A DNA stretch of 64,000 nucleotides from Nymphaea colorata (taxonomy: Eukaryota; Streptophyta; Magnoliopsida; Nymphaeales; Nymphaeaceae). Both the position numbers and the translations under genes were made by a program. Each line of letters begins with the position of its first letter. Position 1 is the first letter of the stretch. The stretch lies in NCBI RefSeq assembly GCF_008831285.2, contig NC_045140.1:13185036-13249035 (forward strand), given 5' to 3'. Under the pieces are notes generated by a model. The model was not told the origin of the DNA, searched no databases, and saw only the letters and a program-made list of their open reading frames with translations. Shown here piece by piece: positions 47,731 through 60,692 of the stretch.

Positions 47731-48489
47731 TATTTTTGTATTGCTTATTTTATTCTTTTGTTAAATAATTCTGATGTGCCTACACCTTTACCTGAAAATG
47801 AAGCACCATTTGTATATGCATATATTGAAACTTAATCGTAAATTAGAAATATATATTCTTTTGTACTTATTTGTTTTATTTACATCAATTAAAACCTACA
47901 GTTGTGTTTAAGATGTTTATTTAATTGAAATTTTCATTTGCATAATGCAAGACAATTTGATAGCATTATCTTCAGGACCTTAATATAATGTCAATATGGT
48001 TGAAGTATATATCTAAATAAAAAGATAATATCCATTGTGGCAAATGGAGACATTGAAAGAAAATTTTGCAAGCTTGTACTATATGGTGATTTTTTTGTTT
48101 TATTGAAGTTGTTAAGGATAACTCGTCTAGTCGCTTGTTGCATCAACGAACAACAACGAAGTATACTTTTTGTAAATTTAAATTTACATGCTCTAGAGAA
48201 TGAAGTTTGATGATGTAGCCGGCGTGCCCGCACACACACATACATATATACATTAAGATTGGGTTTTATAGTTAATTTGGTGTTTACTATTTATTTTTCG
48301 TACATAAATCAGATTTGGACATAACTTAAAAGTCGGATACAGATCTAATTCGAATATAACTTAAAAGTTGAATTGGGGTCAGATTCAGATGTTGATTTTA
48401 AAGTTAAATCGAATACGGTATATTTTTTTATCATAATTTAAATTCAAGTTTGAATCTATCGAACATTCGAAAAATCAGATATAGCCAAT
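47731..48489. other. Probable 3' flank of the hAT element
   Basis: AT-rich, with a short CACACACATACATATATAC stretch near 48,231 and TCGGATACAGATC-type words at 48,310-48,470 resembling those on the left side of the element. No gene. Confidence 0.4.
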
Positions 48490-48965
48490 CTGCCTATGAT
48501 GGCCAACACAACCAAGAGACGGCCGGCCGGCCCCTCTGTGCTCCACGTCGACCGATGGACAACTCACAGAGCGAGGGGCATACCTGCGAAGTGGGTAGAC
48601 GCTGCCGTTCCATCTGGGTCGACGCCGGTCAGTCTACGAGTAGACAAGGCCGTTGCCGGATTTTGTGCTGAGGGCAACAGGTATGCTCTAAAGAGGGAGC
48701 GACGGCCGGTCTGGGCGGATGCCGCCGGTCCGTTTGGGTCGACGCTGACCAATCCGGCAGAGGAAGAGGGCAGCTGCCGGAATGAGTGGGGACGGAAAGT
48801 GGGGGTGGGGGGAGCGACAGAACAGAGGCAAAGGGGAGAGGGGTTGCGGAGGCAGGGGACTAAGCGAGAGAGATCAAGGGTGAGCAAGAGAGACAGTGAG
48901 AGAGAAAGAACGGGGCGGAAAACGGGGAAAGTTCGAGCAGGAGACAGAGGAACGACGAAGTCGTA
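48490..48965. other. GC-rich island without recognisable gene
   Basis: Sharp change from AT-rich sequence to GC-rich, with GGCCGGCCGGCC at its left edge and two similar segments around TGGGTCGACGC (48,620 and 48,740). The right third is A/G-rich. Frames are open on both strands but have low-complexity Arg/Gly/Glu content and no similarity I know. It is more likely an insert or an internal transposon region than a gene. Confidence 0.4.
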
Positions 48966-51270
48966 GGATTTCTTTAAGTTGATGTTTATATAATTTAATT
49001 TTTATTTTTATTATTGTTATTTGTTTTTCAATCTTTTAGTGAATATATAAAATATTTTTTCCCCCGAATAGCCTTTACCAAAAAAATAAATTGAAATTAA
49101 AACTTTTAAGAAACAACGTGATAGATGAGAAGTTTTTTTTGTAAGCATTTGAATTGTTGAAACTAAATAGTGGATATATATCCTTAACCATTTTTAAGGG
49201 ACTATTTGATGTGCACAAGAAAGAAAAATAAAAAGTTATATGTGAAGTACATCAATGGCATATTTTATTTCATAAATAAATAACAAAAATGTTAAAATAG
49301 AAGCTTGTTTAAATTGGCGAGGAAAATAAATTCTCAAATTTAAAAGCTCTTTTTCTCACTTTCCCCAATGCCTCCTTATAGGCACAATGGCCATTGTGAG
49401 TTCAGAAAACCCATCGGATGATTCACAGCTGAGAGTGAGTTGCGGTGGAGGCAACTCATATAAGGGGACATTTTTGTAATTTCATTAAAAATAAATGTTT
49501 TTTTTATTTTTTATTTTTAAAAAAATATAGAAAATATTTTAATAATTAATCTGAACCAAAAAAAAAAAAAAATCATACATCAATATAACGTACATGACAG
49601 ATGACCAGCTTCGGGGCAACAATTGAGGCTTTTCTCGCTGACTAAATATCTTTCTTTTCAGTTTACTCTCGTTTTGCTTCTCTCTCTTTCTTCCTTGTTG
49701 GAGTCGTGGGCCGTGGTAGATGATCAGCCCTGGCAAACCGAACCCTAAGTACGGCAGTGAGCCTGCGCCTCAGCCCGAGATAAGACAGGTACTTCGGGCA
49801 GAAGGTATCACCCTTGGGCTCGCCTGACCTGTGAGTATAATGACGTCAAGTCCCGGCAGCTTATATGCGGTAGCTGGGCTGCTGGTTTCCAAATTTGTTG
49901 GATCTGGGTCGGCCGGTAGGACTCATTGTTTGTTTTCCGCTCCTACCTTCAATACTTGCATGAAACCCATTGTTTCTCATACATGAGATCCGATTTACGT
50001 GAACAAATAGTTAATTCGATTGGCAAGCAGTGAAATCCACCATGCCTGTTAAAAACCTTTTATGTGAGCGGGGATGGAGCCATAATTTTTTTTATAAAAA
50101 TGATTGAAATGAAGTTTCGAAATTTTGACCGAAACCAAAATATCATTTTCAAATTTATATATAAAATAAAATATTTTTTCTAAAATTCACATGTACGTTT
50201 TTTTTACCTCTGCCCCTAGATGTGAGGTATAAGGTCAAACTTCAAATCTACAGGTTTGAGCATATCACCGCATGTCTCATATTCATTTTGAACAAAAGCA
50301 GCCCAAGTATTCATCTCATGATCTCATGTTGTAGTGGATTTAATTAGTTGGAGGCGTTTGGTATATCTAAAATCATGGAATTTAACAGTCAAAATATTCA
50401 AATTTTTTATAAATTATAATTATTAAACAAAAATGGTATTTTGTTTTTGCAATTAAAAAAAGAAACCTTGATTTCATTCCAGTTTAAAGATGAATTGTGA
50501 TTATACAATTTTCATTATTAAATCAAAATTTCAGACCATCGAACGCTCCAAAACAATTACACATAGACGTTTGAATGCAAACAACTTAGACCTATGGCCC
50601 TACCCCCTCGTCGTATCATATATTTCAAATATGTATTTCATATCGCTCTCGGTCACAAATCCAATGAAATCACACTCGTCTTAAAGTTAGAGGGAAAACT
50701 CTATAAACTTTTATTTCTTTTGGTCTGCCTAACTCTTTGTCAGGAGGCTACGTACGTCCTCTTAATTTGTTGGGTGTCCAAGTCAAACTCGAGCTGGTTA
50801 GTTCTGATTTACAAACCTCGTCAAGTTGAGCTAAAACTGAACTTATTCTAAAGGTCAAGTCGAACCAGGTTCGAGCTAACATACGTGAGTTTCAGCCGGA
50901 TCGCTTCGGGCTCAACGGGCTCATGATTGAAAACCGAGGCCAATGCGATGCACTCAGCACACGAGCTGACAACAATTTGCCATTGAACATAAATAGCTTA
51001 ATTATTAGTTTCATTATTACGGCTTCATTTTTCTTTTTAAATGTGGCATTAGCTGTCGTGCATTTCAAATTTTGTAAGTTAGAAAGGTTTCCATATTCAT
51101 CTTAAAACATTATAATAATTTTTACACACAAAAAATGCAAAGAAATTATTCTGCATGTAGGGTGAAGCTCATAACTTTTTTTTATTAAGAGAGTACTAAT
51201 TATATGATTTTAAACTTTTAACAGACACTTATATGTAAACGAGAAAAAGTGTCAACAAGTTTTAATCACA
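48966..51270. other. No gene seen
   Basis: AT-rich spacer with short frames. A GC-balanced patch at about 49,740-49,930 (AGCCCGAGATAAGACAGG and neighbours) could be a short interspersed insert but shows no clear polymerase III boxes. Confidence 0.4.
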
Positions 51271-51530
51271 GTCACCTGGGTGCGTTTGATTTGAGCTCGC
51301 ACCCGCACGGACGCATTGCGGGTGCGGGTGCGCTCCAGGTGCGCACCCAATCAGCACCCGCTGATGAGCTCGCACCCAAACGGCACCCGGGGGTTGGATC
51401 TAGTTTCCAAATCCAAACCAAGTGTATGGTTTGGATCTAAATCTGATTTCGAAAAAAAACCAGATCCAAAATCCATAAAATCAAATCCACCATTCTCACC
51501 CGTTGGCCATTACATCTAAGTTAGATACAT
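51271..51530. mobile_element. GGGTGCGTTTGATT element end, GC-rich
   Basis: Starts GGGTGCGTTTGATTTGAGCT and continues with repeated GCGGGTGCGGGTGCGC and GAGCTCGCACCC words in both orientations. It shares the GCGTTTGAT edge with elements at 22,533 and 40,886. A partner end with GCACCGCACC/CCGCACCCGCACC words lies near 51,755-51,830. Confidence 0.45.
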
Positions 51531-51570
51531 CTATAGATATATTATATGTTCTCTTTTCTCTTTCAAAAAA

Positions 51571-51869
51571 AAAACGATACAAGACTAAAGAATGGTGGCT
51601 TTCATAAAACAATCTGTTTGCCTTTTTTTCAAACATTTCTTTTTTGATTTTTTTCCACTAATATCATAAAATGTATAATTTTAATTGTGTTATTTAATTT
51701 CTACAAAAAATTAATAATAATAATAATATTATTATTAATATTAATAAAATATCTTCACCGCACCGCCGCACTTAATTTTTTTGAAATGTGCCGCACCGGC
51801 AACCGCACCCGCACCCCGCACACAGGTCACATAGGTTTTAATAGGAAAACAAGCTACATGTCTCCAAAT
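51571..51869 (+). repeat. Direct repeat, copy 1 of 3
   Basis: Starts AAAACGATACAAGACTAAAG and ends AAGCTACATGTCTCCAA. It includes an AATAATAATATTATTATT palindrome and a CCGCACCGCC patch. Nearly identical to 52,151-52,460. Confidence 0.9.
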
Positions 51870-52045
51870 GCTTCCGCGTCTGCTTTACATGTCGTCATCG
51901 CTTAGGTAATATGTTGACTACTGAGTACATAACACGAGACTCCACGTTCCATACAGAAATGACCAAATCACTCTTAACGTTAAAAAGGAAGAGTCCCCCA
52001 TACAAGGGCACAAAATAGAAGTTGGCTATTCGTTTTCGAGAAGAC

Positions 52046-52150
52046 AAAAACGATACAGGACTAAAGAATGGTGGCTTTCATAAAACAATCTGTTTGCCTT
52101 TTTTTCAAACATTTCTTTTTTGATTTTTTTCCACTACTATGTATAATTTT
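52046..52150 (+). repeat. Direct repeat, copy 2 (truncated)
   Basis: First about 100 bp of the same unit (AAAAACGATACAGGACTAAA ... CCACTACTATGTATAATTTT), with a small internal deletion compared with the full copies, joined head-to-tail to copy 3. Confidence 0.9.
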
Positions 52151-52460
52151 AAAAACGATACAGGACTAAAGAATGGTGGCTTTCATAAAACAATCTGTTT
52201 GCCTTTTTTTCAAACATTTATTTTTTGATTTTTTTCCACTACTATCATAAAATGTATAATTTTAATTGTGTTATTTAATTTCTACAAAAAATTAATAATA
52301 ATAATAATATTATTATTAATATTAATAAAATATCTTCACCGCACCGCCACACCTAATTTTTTTGAAATGTACCGCACCGCACCTGCACCAGCACCGGCAC
52401 CCGCACCCCGCACACAGGTCACATAGGTTTTAATAGGAAAACAAGCTACACGTCTCCAAC
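52151..52460 (+). repeat. Direct repeat, copy 3 (full)
   Basis: Full-length unit of about 310 bp, ending AAGCTACACGTCTCCAA. It shares GATACAGG with copy 2, where copy 1 has GATACAAG, so copies 2 and 3 are closer relatives and probably arose by a later tandem event. Confidence 0.9.
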
Positions 52461-53695
52461 AAAAACATACTTCATCCGCTAGGCACGCCAGACGCTCTAT
52501 GTAATTGTAATTGGTAAAGAGTGAATCTTTTGTAAATTTGCAATAACCAGAACATTTTTCTCATAAACTGTCAGACATGGAGTAAATTTTAGTCAACTTT
52601 AAAAAAAAAAAAAAAATTAGCTATCGGTCTTTCTCCTGCTTTTTTATCTTCAAATGACTTCGTTACCCTCTTAACTAACAATTTATCTGTAAATTACTTT
52701 CTTACTATTTCAACTAACCATTTTTTATTTTCGAGTTAGGTGTAGGTGTCTTTAAAATACTCATTGAATAGCTTTTAATAAAAGTACGGCCCTCATTAAA
52801 ATAAATAAGTAGTTGTGTTTTTATAGTATTTTAAGCAAATTATAGTCTTGAAATGAAAAAAATAAATTCATATAACTTACTGGACGCAACTTGCAATTTT
52901 GAACGGCAGCACGTCACCCCTTTAGCATGAAAACCCTTCCCTCCTATGGACGCATGCCCAAAAACTGGAGCAAGCTTTATCTTTAGCCCTTTCCTGTGGC
53001 TGAACACAGGAATCAGCCCCATTCGTGAGCGGCGAGTCGATCCAAAGTCTTTGTTTTTCTTAATATCTTAGGGCTAGAGGCGGAACCATAATTTTATTTT
53101 TTGGGGGCCGAAGAGTCCACTGGCCCGCTAAATGATATTTTTAAAAATCTTTCACATGGAATAAATCATAAACTTCAATAGTTAACAAGTTAGAAGTGGT
53201 AAAATGTTAACAGTCCATCCTACTCAACAATATTTCATCAATGTTTCCTTTTTAAGCTAGAAGTGGTAAAACTATAAATATAGTAGTTACCTTTGAATTT
53301 TTAGCCCCTAAAAAACTGGAGTTTATTTTTATCCACATCAAAATATGAGTTTAAGTTAGAGTAGCTGAAGACTTTGTTATGAAAAAGGTTAGAATAATTG
53401 GTTGGTTATTTATGCACTTACAATAAAACTCCATCTACAGTTTAAAGCTTATACAGTTTCCAAGCAACGTAGGTGAGGTTTTGAAATACCGTCAAAGGCA
53501 CGCACCATATTGCAAAAACTGAAAAAACAATGGCATAGAAGGGTGGTGTTGGGAGAGGATTCTCGTGGTTTTGCTGGTCATTTTGTTTGAGTGCGCGCTT
53601 TTCCTTGGCGGCCTTGCCTCAAACCCGCGAAGGGCGACGTCGGACAGTCGGAGCCGGCGCTCTCCTGTTCCCGCCTTCTCATCTTCTGGAAGCAG
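52461..53695. other. Spacer and promoter region of the M28 peptidase gene
   Basis: No gene is recognised up to about 53,500. The last 200 bp before the start codon become GC-richer and are the likely leader. Confidence 0.4.
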
Positions 53696-53704
53696 AAACC
53701 CTAA
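53696..53704 (+). promoter_or_regulatory. Telo-box in the M28 peptidase leader
   Basis: AAACCCTAA lies about 180 bp upstream of the start codon, in the same relative setting as the telo-boxes before the SWP73 gene. Its function is inferred from motif only. Confidence 0.4.
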
Positions 53705-53884
53705 CTCATGTGCGCCTTCCCTCAGTTGTTCCTCACTTGATTGCTTATTGATTTGGATGTGCTTCTGGCAGCGTTTTGGGTCACTGTTTTCTTCGTCTTC
53801 TTGAGATCGAATTCCCGGTCACAGTTGTACGGTATATTGCAACTGAAGCTGTATCTCTAGAAACCACAGATCTCAAGATCTCGA

Positions 53885-56800
53885 ATGGCGATCGGTGTGA
53901 GGATGAAAGCAGGAGACGCGACGGCGGTGAAGCTGCTGCTTGCCCTGGGTTTCATGTTCAGCATGATGGCCGCTCTGGCGTACTGCATTCACAACATGAA
54001 GCACGTCCGGCCGTTGCCGATGGATGCGCCGCTTGATCGTTTCTCAGAGGCGAGGGCCGTGGAACACGTCAGGCATCTGTCCAAGGAAATTCAGGGTCGG
54101 CAGGTGTGCTGTTGCGAGCGATTTGGCTCCACATGCGGGAGTTCGAAGATGTTATTCTGATTTTTTCAGTTTCGTGAAGTTCTTACCTTTTGTTTTCACC
54201 ACCAGGAGGGAAGCCCAGGCTTGCTGCAGGCTGCACACTACATAAAAGCACGGTTAGAGGCAATTGCCGCCCGGGCCGGGTCGAATTACAGGTAGGTGAT
54301 TACTGGATCAAGTGATGCCTGAAATGGATCTTGTTTGTTCATGTATTGGGATTGTCGAACATTATAGATATTTGACGATTACAAGAAGCTCTCGGTTCTA
54401 TTTATTCTATGTCTCTAGTATACATTCATGCTTTCACTTCAACGTGTGTCCATTTGCAGCAGTTGTTGTCGTTATTGGCTTAAACTTTACGACTTTTGTG
54501 TTAGTTGCCAATCCAAACAAACCTGGTAGGCATTTGTTATATGAAAAATTCATAAAATACTGATTAACATAATGGAATATATATACTTACACAGCACATA
54601 CGTATCTGCATGTATATATATTTGTAATACAGTGGTCGAGGTACACATATCTGAGCATCAATCCACAAAAATCACCATTCTGCACATCCTTACGCAAAAC
54701 TAACGATATCGAGGTGATATGCATGCCCAAATCCCAGGATTATCTCTCGAACGACAGTTTTCTGTTGTGGAGATGCGAATGCTTATGGTACCTACATCTG
54801 GAAAACAATTATGACATTCACATGTTACGGGTTGAGACTGCATATGTATGAACAATTTTGAAAAAAAGTTTGGAATTTTGATTATATCATAATTAGGAAA
54901 GACTACAGCAAATGCAAGTAAGATCCGAACAGGGATCGCATCTGTATGGTTAGTATAGGAAAAACACTTTGGTGTAAAAGTCCATAAATTCATGTGTGAT
55001 TGGCTTTGTTTAATATTTTCTTTTATTCATCTGGTATCTGCTATTCGTACTAGCCAGTTGTGTAATGTATGATGGATTGCATTATCTCATACAAAGTGCA
55101 GATATTTTTGTGGTGGTGAATGGGTTTTCTGAGAACTGATCTTCACATGTACGTGATTTATGTTTTCTCTTCATGATTTGCAGCATCGAGATTGACGAAT
55201 CAGTTGTTGATGGTTCTTTTAGTATGTACTTTCTGGGTCATAGTATAACTTTTGGATATAGAAAGCACACAAACATTGCTATGAGGTATGTAATATTGCG
55301 ATCAATTTTTGCACATTTCCTTTTCTTTTTTCTTTCAGGATTGTTGCATAGCTATTCTTTATTCTGGGTATTTAGTCCCAAACCATGCTGTACATTTTAC
55401 AGATGATGTAGTCTAGCTGTTCATATTTGTGGGGATGAGGAAAAATTAACCTCTGGAAGAGAGTTTGGCCTATCATATCAAAGAACCTCTTAACTCATAG
55501 CTGGAGGTCTTGGTTTGTTGGGGGGCTTGAAGTTTTAGCTTTTCGCCCTGTTATTAATTTTTTCTATTTTTTTTTTCCCTCAAGTCAATTTCCCTTGCTG
55601 CCCCACCTTCATAAAGGTTTTGAAGTATGGTGTTCTGCCAAAGCATACTGTCTAAAGACTCTAAACAGTAAATTTCAGTGTTTATTATGCTCAATATATG
55701 CATGGCTAGCACAACTTTTTCGAAAAGAAACTGAATCATATTGGTCAGTTATTTAAAACATAAGTAGTTCTATAGTAGGAACTTATTAATTGTGTGGATT
55801 TCTCATCTCATGTTGTGCTGTATGCTGATGTTTCTATTGTTCTTGGTGGTATTACATCTGTATTGCCACATAAATAATGTGATAAACTTAGTTATGCTAT
55901 AGTTTGTTGAGTTGCATTAGGTGGGGTGGTCGTGTCTTACCTGCTTTGTATGCTTTCCCAATGACAAGGATACTCAGTCATAAGTTCTCCAACTTTTGCT
56001 TGTTGGACACTTGTTTTCTTTGACTGGCACAAAATACTGGGAAATCAGAGAGTGGAAGTTAATAGCTTCATGAGTCTTCAGTCAGAAGACCGTTAAAATG
56101 TTCAGCTGCCAGTCAGATTGTAATTTTCTTCTGTTGGCAAAGAGGAAGGAGAAACATTAGCTCATTTTTCGCTGTTTTTGTCTGCACTTCAATCTCTTGA
56201 ATATCATATCAAGATGTTGCCTCGTTCCTGTTTTCTTGCCAACTTCCTCACACATACTATTCTGGAGATTTGGTGATTTGACATCTCTTCCCTGCATTCG
56301 GAGTTTGAAATGAATTGTCTGTACTTTGTCATGCTTTGGTCACTAGTTTTGGAGGCCTTTCCACTAATGTATGTTTTATGGTTCTCCTCTTCCTGCCTTT
56401 CTTCACTTGTTCATTTTGTTCAGTCTAAATTAAACTATATATGTTGCCTGCATGTCTTCCTCTTACATTTTCTATTTTGTTTTTCTCTTTTGGGGTTTGG
56501 ATCTGCCAGAATTGCATCAGAATACTCCAAAGATACTAATCCATCGGTTTTAGTCAATGCTCACTTTGATGGTCCACTTGGTTCTCCTGGGGCTGGTGAT
56601 TGTGCATCTTGTGTTGGTAGGATGAAGGATGAATGACTTCTGTTGTTCTTAGTTTGCCTGCTATAATCATGTTCTTTGCTTAATGGTAGAAGAAAATGGT
56701 TCTCCTTTGTAGCTTCATTGCTGGAACTAGCACGGTTAATTGTTGATTCAAGCTGGATTCCACCTCAACCTATTATTTTTCTTTTCAATGGTGCTGAGGA

Positions 56801-57219
56801 ACTTTTCCTTTTGGTAAGTAAAGATGCACGAGAGTTCACAGCTGGTACTTTTTTTTCTTTATGGAACATGAAAACTGATCCTAAGATCCAAAATTTATGT
56901 GTTGAAGCAACACTCTCTCTCTGACACACACATATTTGCTTACACCTACCTACCTGCCATTCAGTCACAATGTTCAGAAACTATGTATTTACTTCTATAT
57001 GTTGCTTTACATTGCATGGAAGGGAAATGAGGGGTTAACCTTATTGTTAATTCATGTGATAAAAGATATGGTCAAATTACTATGTTTTTGGAACACATGA
57101 ATGCCCACTCTTACATATTTAATTTCTTTAGGGTTCTCATGGCTTTACGAAGACTCATAAATGGCGTGATTCTGTGGGAGCTTTTATTAATATTGAAGCA
57201 TCTGGAACGGGCGGCTTTG
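53885..57219 (+). CDS. ERMP1-like M28 metallopeptidase, exons 1-6 (3' end missing)
   Basis: Probable endoplasmic-reticulum membrane zinc aminopeptidase of the ERMP1 type. Exons are 53,885-54,103, 54,206-54,291, 55,184-55,285, 56,510-56,616, 56,713-56,813 and 57,132-57,219. All junctions are GT-AG and phases agree across all six, giving 234 residues so far. A hydrophobic segment at residues 13-38 is the membrane anchor. Next come HVRHLSKEIQGRQEGSPG, then NAHFDGPLGSPGAGDC with the first zinc His and bridging Asp, FNGAEELFLLGSHGF with the catalytic and zinc Glu, and FINIEASGTGG. Homologues are about 850-900 residues, with the rest of the protease, more membrane helices and a C-terminal domain; none of those exons is seen before 64,000. 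The gene may run beyond the window through an intron of at least 6.8 kb that contains a Copia insertion, or it may be truncated. Confidence 0.85.
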
Positions 57220-60200
57220 GTATTGATTTTCTTCATATGTAAATTTTTGTTATTTTGATTTATCTTTCTTCTTCAACATTGTCATCCTCCGGAAATTGCT
57301 TTGCTGATTCTTCTTTATATGAAGTATGAGCAGCTACAAGTTGTTTAGTAGTCTGACCAAATCTAAATTAGTTCATGATTTACGTCAACCTCTCCAAATA
57401 ATGTTTGTTGTCATATCAGTTTCTTGTTTAGTATTGAAGTTAAATAACTCAACAAAAAGGGAACTCTCTCTAGCTAGAAAGTTATGGTGGCTTGGAACCT
57501 TGTTTTAGGGCATTGCTACATCCTCTTCTCCTTCTCCCTTTGATAATATTAAATATCAGGGATTTTCCTTTCACCGACAATGGCATACTAAAATGACGTG
57601 CAATACATGCCTACAGTTGAAAGCAATGAATATGAGTTGGTTTTGGCCCATACATATGTAAACCATTTGGATCCAACTGCATGCCAAATTGTCAATTGTA
57701 GGTACTTTAACTGTCATTCAGCTGTATTGTGAAGAGAACACCTGAATTTGAACTGAGCCCTACCTAGATATTTGCATATAGGTCCATGAGTAGGGTTTGC
57801 TAAGCAAACATTTCTATAAATTTATAAATACAGATGACAGCCATTGATTAATGTACTACACGAACAGGTTATTTGCCTTGAGCCAATAATGCAGAACCAT
57901 CATTTTATTTCACCGTTTAATGCTACATTGGAGCTTTGCCATGCGAGAATAGGTGTAACTGTTTATGGCTGTTCTAGTACAAAATCTATTTAGCCTTTTG
58001 TGTTATATTTCCCCATTAAGGAAATTACTGTAGTTATGTTGCCTTTCACTGTCAACTCTAGCAAGGACTCCGTTAGCTAATAATGCTGCTTCTAGCGGCC
58101 ACACAGGACAAATAGTGTAAAGATGGTGGCAGCTCTTTTCTTGAAAACTTCCAATTAGTAGTTGCTTGCCCAACTATTATATTATTATGATACAAATCAT
58201 GACCAGATTTCATATATTGGAAATTTCTCTTGCATTTTTTTCCTTAATCCTTTCTTTTCTACTATGTGACCTCGTGTGTGGACATAAAAGTATTCTTGGG
58301 TTGGACGTATTGAGAAAACTTGTGAGTCTGTATATAATCAAAATCTTGCACTATCCTATGCTTAGTTCACAGCCTTTAAATGTGGAAATCAAAGCTGAAT
58401 ATTAGGTGGGTTGGGGTTAACTATAGTGGGCACTTTGGTTATTTTTAATGGGTTGTTACTGTTGGTATCATAACCAAGTTTGTATGAGGACGTGTGTACT
58501 TAGAAGGGTGTAGACTGTAATACCCTAAATGGATGGAGTAGGAGCTGAAAATAGTCCCAAATTGAAAGTTTTGAAAAATTTCGAGGGGTTTATGATTTAT
58601 ATAGTCATATCCTTATCGCCTTGTGACTGAGGTCAGCCACGGGCAGGTTAGGACCTACTCTGTAGAGTACTTGAGCAATTTTGGGCCAGTTTGTTATTAC
58701 TATTCATCTTGTTCTTCCATCAAAGTTATTGAAATCATTGTGAATCAGCTTGAGTCAGCCTCTTTGGATGGAATCAGGATTATTTTGACTCGCCAAACCA
58801 TTCCATTAAACGGTAACTCATGGCAACTTTGTTGATTTTATTACTATTACTGTTTATATTTTTAATATTTTTCTTGGTTTAATGCATTTTTGTTTTTCTT
58901 TAAATATAATTTTGAGTTGATCTAATTAAAATGGTTTCAACTCAGTTCATTTGATCTAATTAAAATGAGTTCAACTCAGTTTGACTGATTCTTTGAATCG
59001 TTTGAAAACCAATTTGACTCAAACATCTATTTTAACGATATTGGTTAATTCTCGTGTTTGTTATGTTCCTAGTCTTTTTTCCATTCCTTTTTCCCTGTTC
59101 CATAATGTTTGTACTTTGTATTTACCTTGTTGATTTCTAGTACTAGAAATATGTTAAAATTTTTAACAATCTTTTATGGGATAGTGGTAATATATTCATT
59201 TTTATGATTTCTCTTCGACTCCCTTTTCTTTTTTTTACCTTCTATATCTTTGCCTTTCCATTGTTATGATATTCCTCTTCTCTTTTTCCCCATTGATGCA
59301 ATTTTTTGTCTTGAACACCTTGTTGAAGATGATAGATCGTTGAAATCAAGTGGAGATATACGCCAAAGTAGTGAATACAAGTCGATCCAGAGGGAATGAG
59401 ACTAAAGATACGGAGAACTCCACACTTTAGATAAATCTTAACTTTATTAATCACCTAACCTGTATCAACAATAGAATAAATAAAAGTCATTCTTACAAGT
59501 CAAAGCATCAAACATAGATTTACTAGCACATCAAAGAATCCTAAGCTGCTTCTTCTTGAGGACTCCATGACGTCATACAAATGTTTTATGCACTTGTTGT
59601 ACACTATGAGTACCGGAGCATCAACAGACAACTGCGAGCTTGAAGAATAAATAAACTAATGTTAGTTAGGACTACGAATTAGGTCAACAAACAAATAAAA
59701 TAATAAAAACACCTCAAATTTCTTTTTAAATCATCGCTTAATCTTCTTAATCATAAGTATAAAGAAATGAATGATGCCAAAAGCCTAAAACGCACCATCA
59801 AAGGAAGAAGAAATTATAGAACTCCTCTTATTATGCAATCTGAAAATTTCAGGGCAGATTTCTGTAATTTACTCAAATTAGAGGGGTAGAAGTGTCAAAA
59901 TTGAATGAAAAAGATGTTATCTGAAAGCTTACACTCTGAGGAACCAACCCCACTTTATAGAACGTGGAAAATACCTCTATTTTTAAAGAGATATCTATTT
60001 TACTATAGAAGACATAGAAGTTGCAGTTTTGTAATTTTTTGAAAATCAGAGGGCAAAATTGTCATAAACACCATATTGAGTGAAATTTAATCTTCCCAAA
60101 CATTGGTCTGTAGATGACAGACCTCTTCCTATAATGACAGTAAAATTTCACATTGAAATTCCATGATTTTCCCTACAAAATTCGATTTGTAACATGGTGC

Positions 60201-60692
60201 AGAATTTTGGTTATACCGAAAATAAGCAAATGATAATTTAAATGAAGATTGCTTAATAGAGGATTAAATCTTTCATATGACCAACTACTGTGCACAATCA
60301 GCATGTGTGCTTTGTAAAAAATCATATGAACCTACCCTAACTCACATGTATGTATGCTCTAATTAAGTTACACATGCATGATCAGCAGAAAATGCATGGA
60401 AAATGCCATAAAAAGAACATGAAGGCATGATCTATATGGTACGATACATGATTCATACATAAACTCTACATATCAGCATGCATAGCAAATGACTTTAGCA
60501 TGGTATGTATATATATGCATGTGGTACTTGTTTCTATGCATAAAAGATGTGAAATGACATGCATGAATGCCTAGCTAATAATGGTATTATGATATGAGAC
60601 ATGCATGTGGATGTGAGATGATGTCACCTACTCTTTGCATGGGGATGATGTAATACATTTAAGTCTAGTCTTACATGAAATGATATGCTTAT
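57220..60692. other. Presumed intron 6 or 3' flank, no exon found
   Basis: I searched for the expected next ERMP1 exon (CQSGPGSW-like and HSAAQDVFG-like text) and did not find it. TACAAGTCGATCCAGAGGGA near 59,380 resembles a short motif found in some plant LTR elements. Positions 60,300-60,620 are rich in CATGCATG-type words. Confidence 0.4.

Noticed and set aside
48496-48966. 156-codon frame in the GC island
   Set aside because: Both strands are open, composition is low-complexity and no family is recognised.
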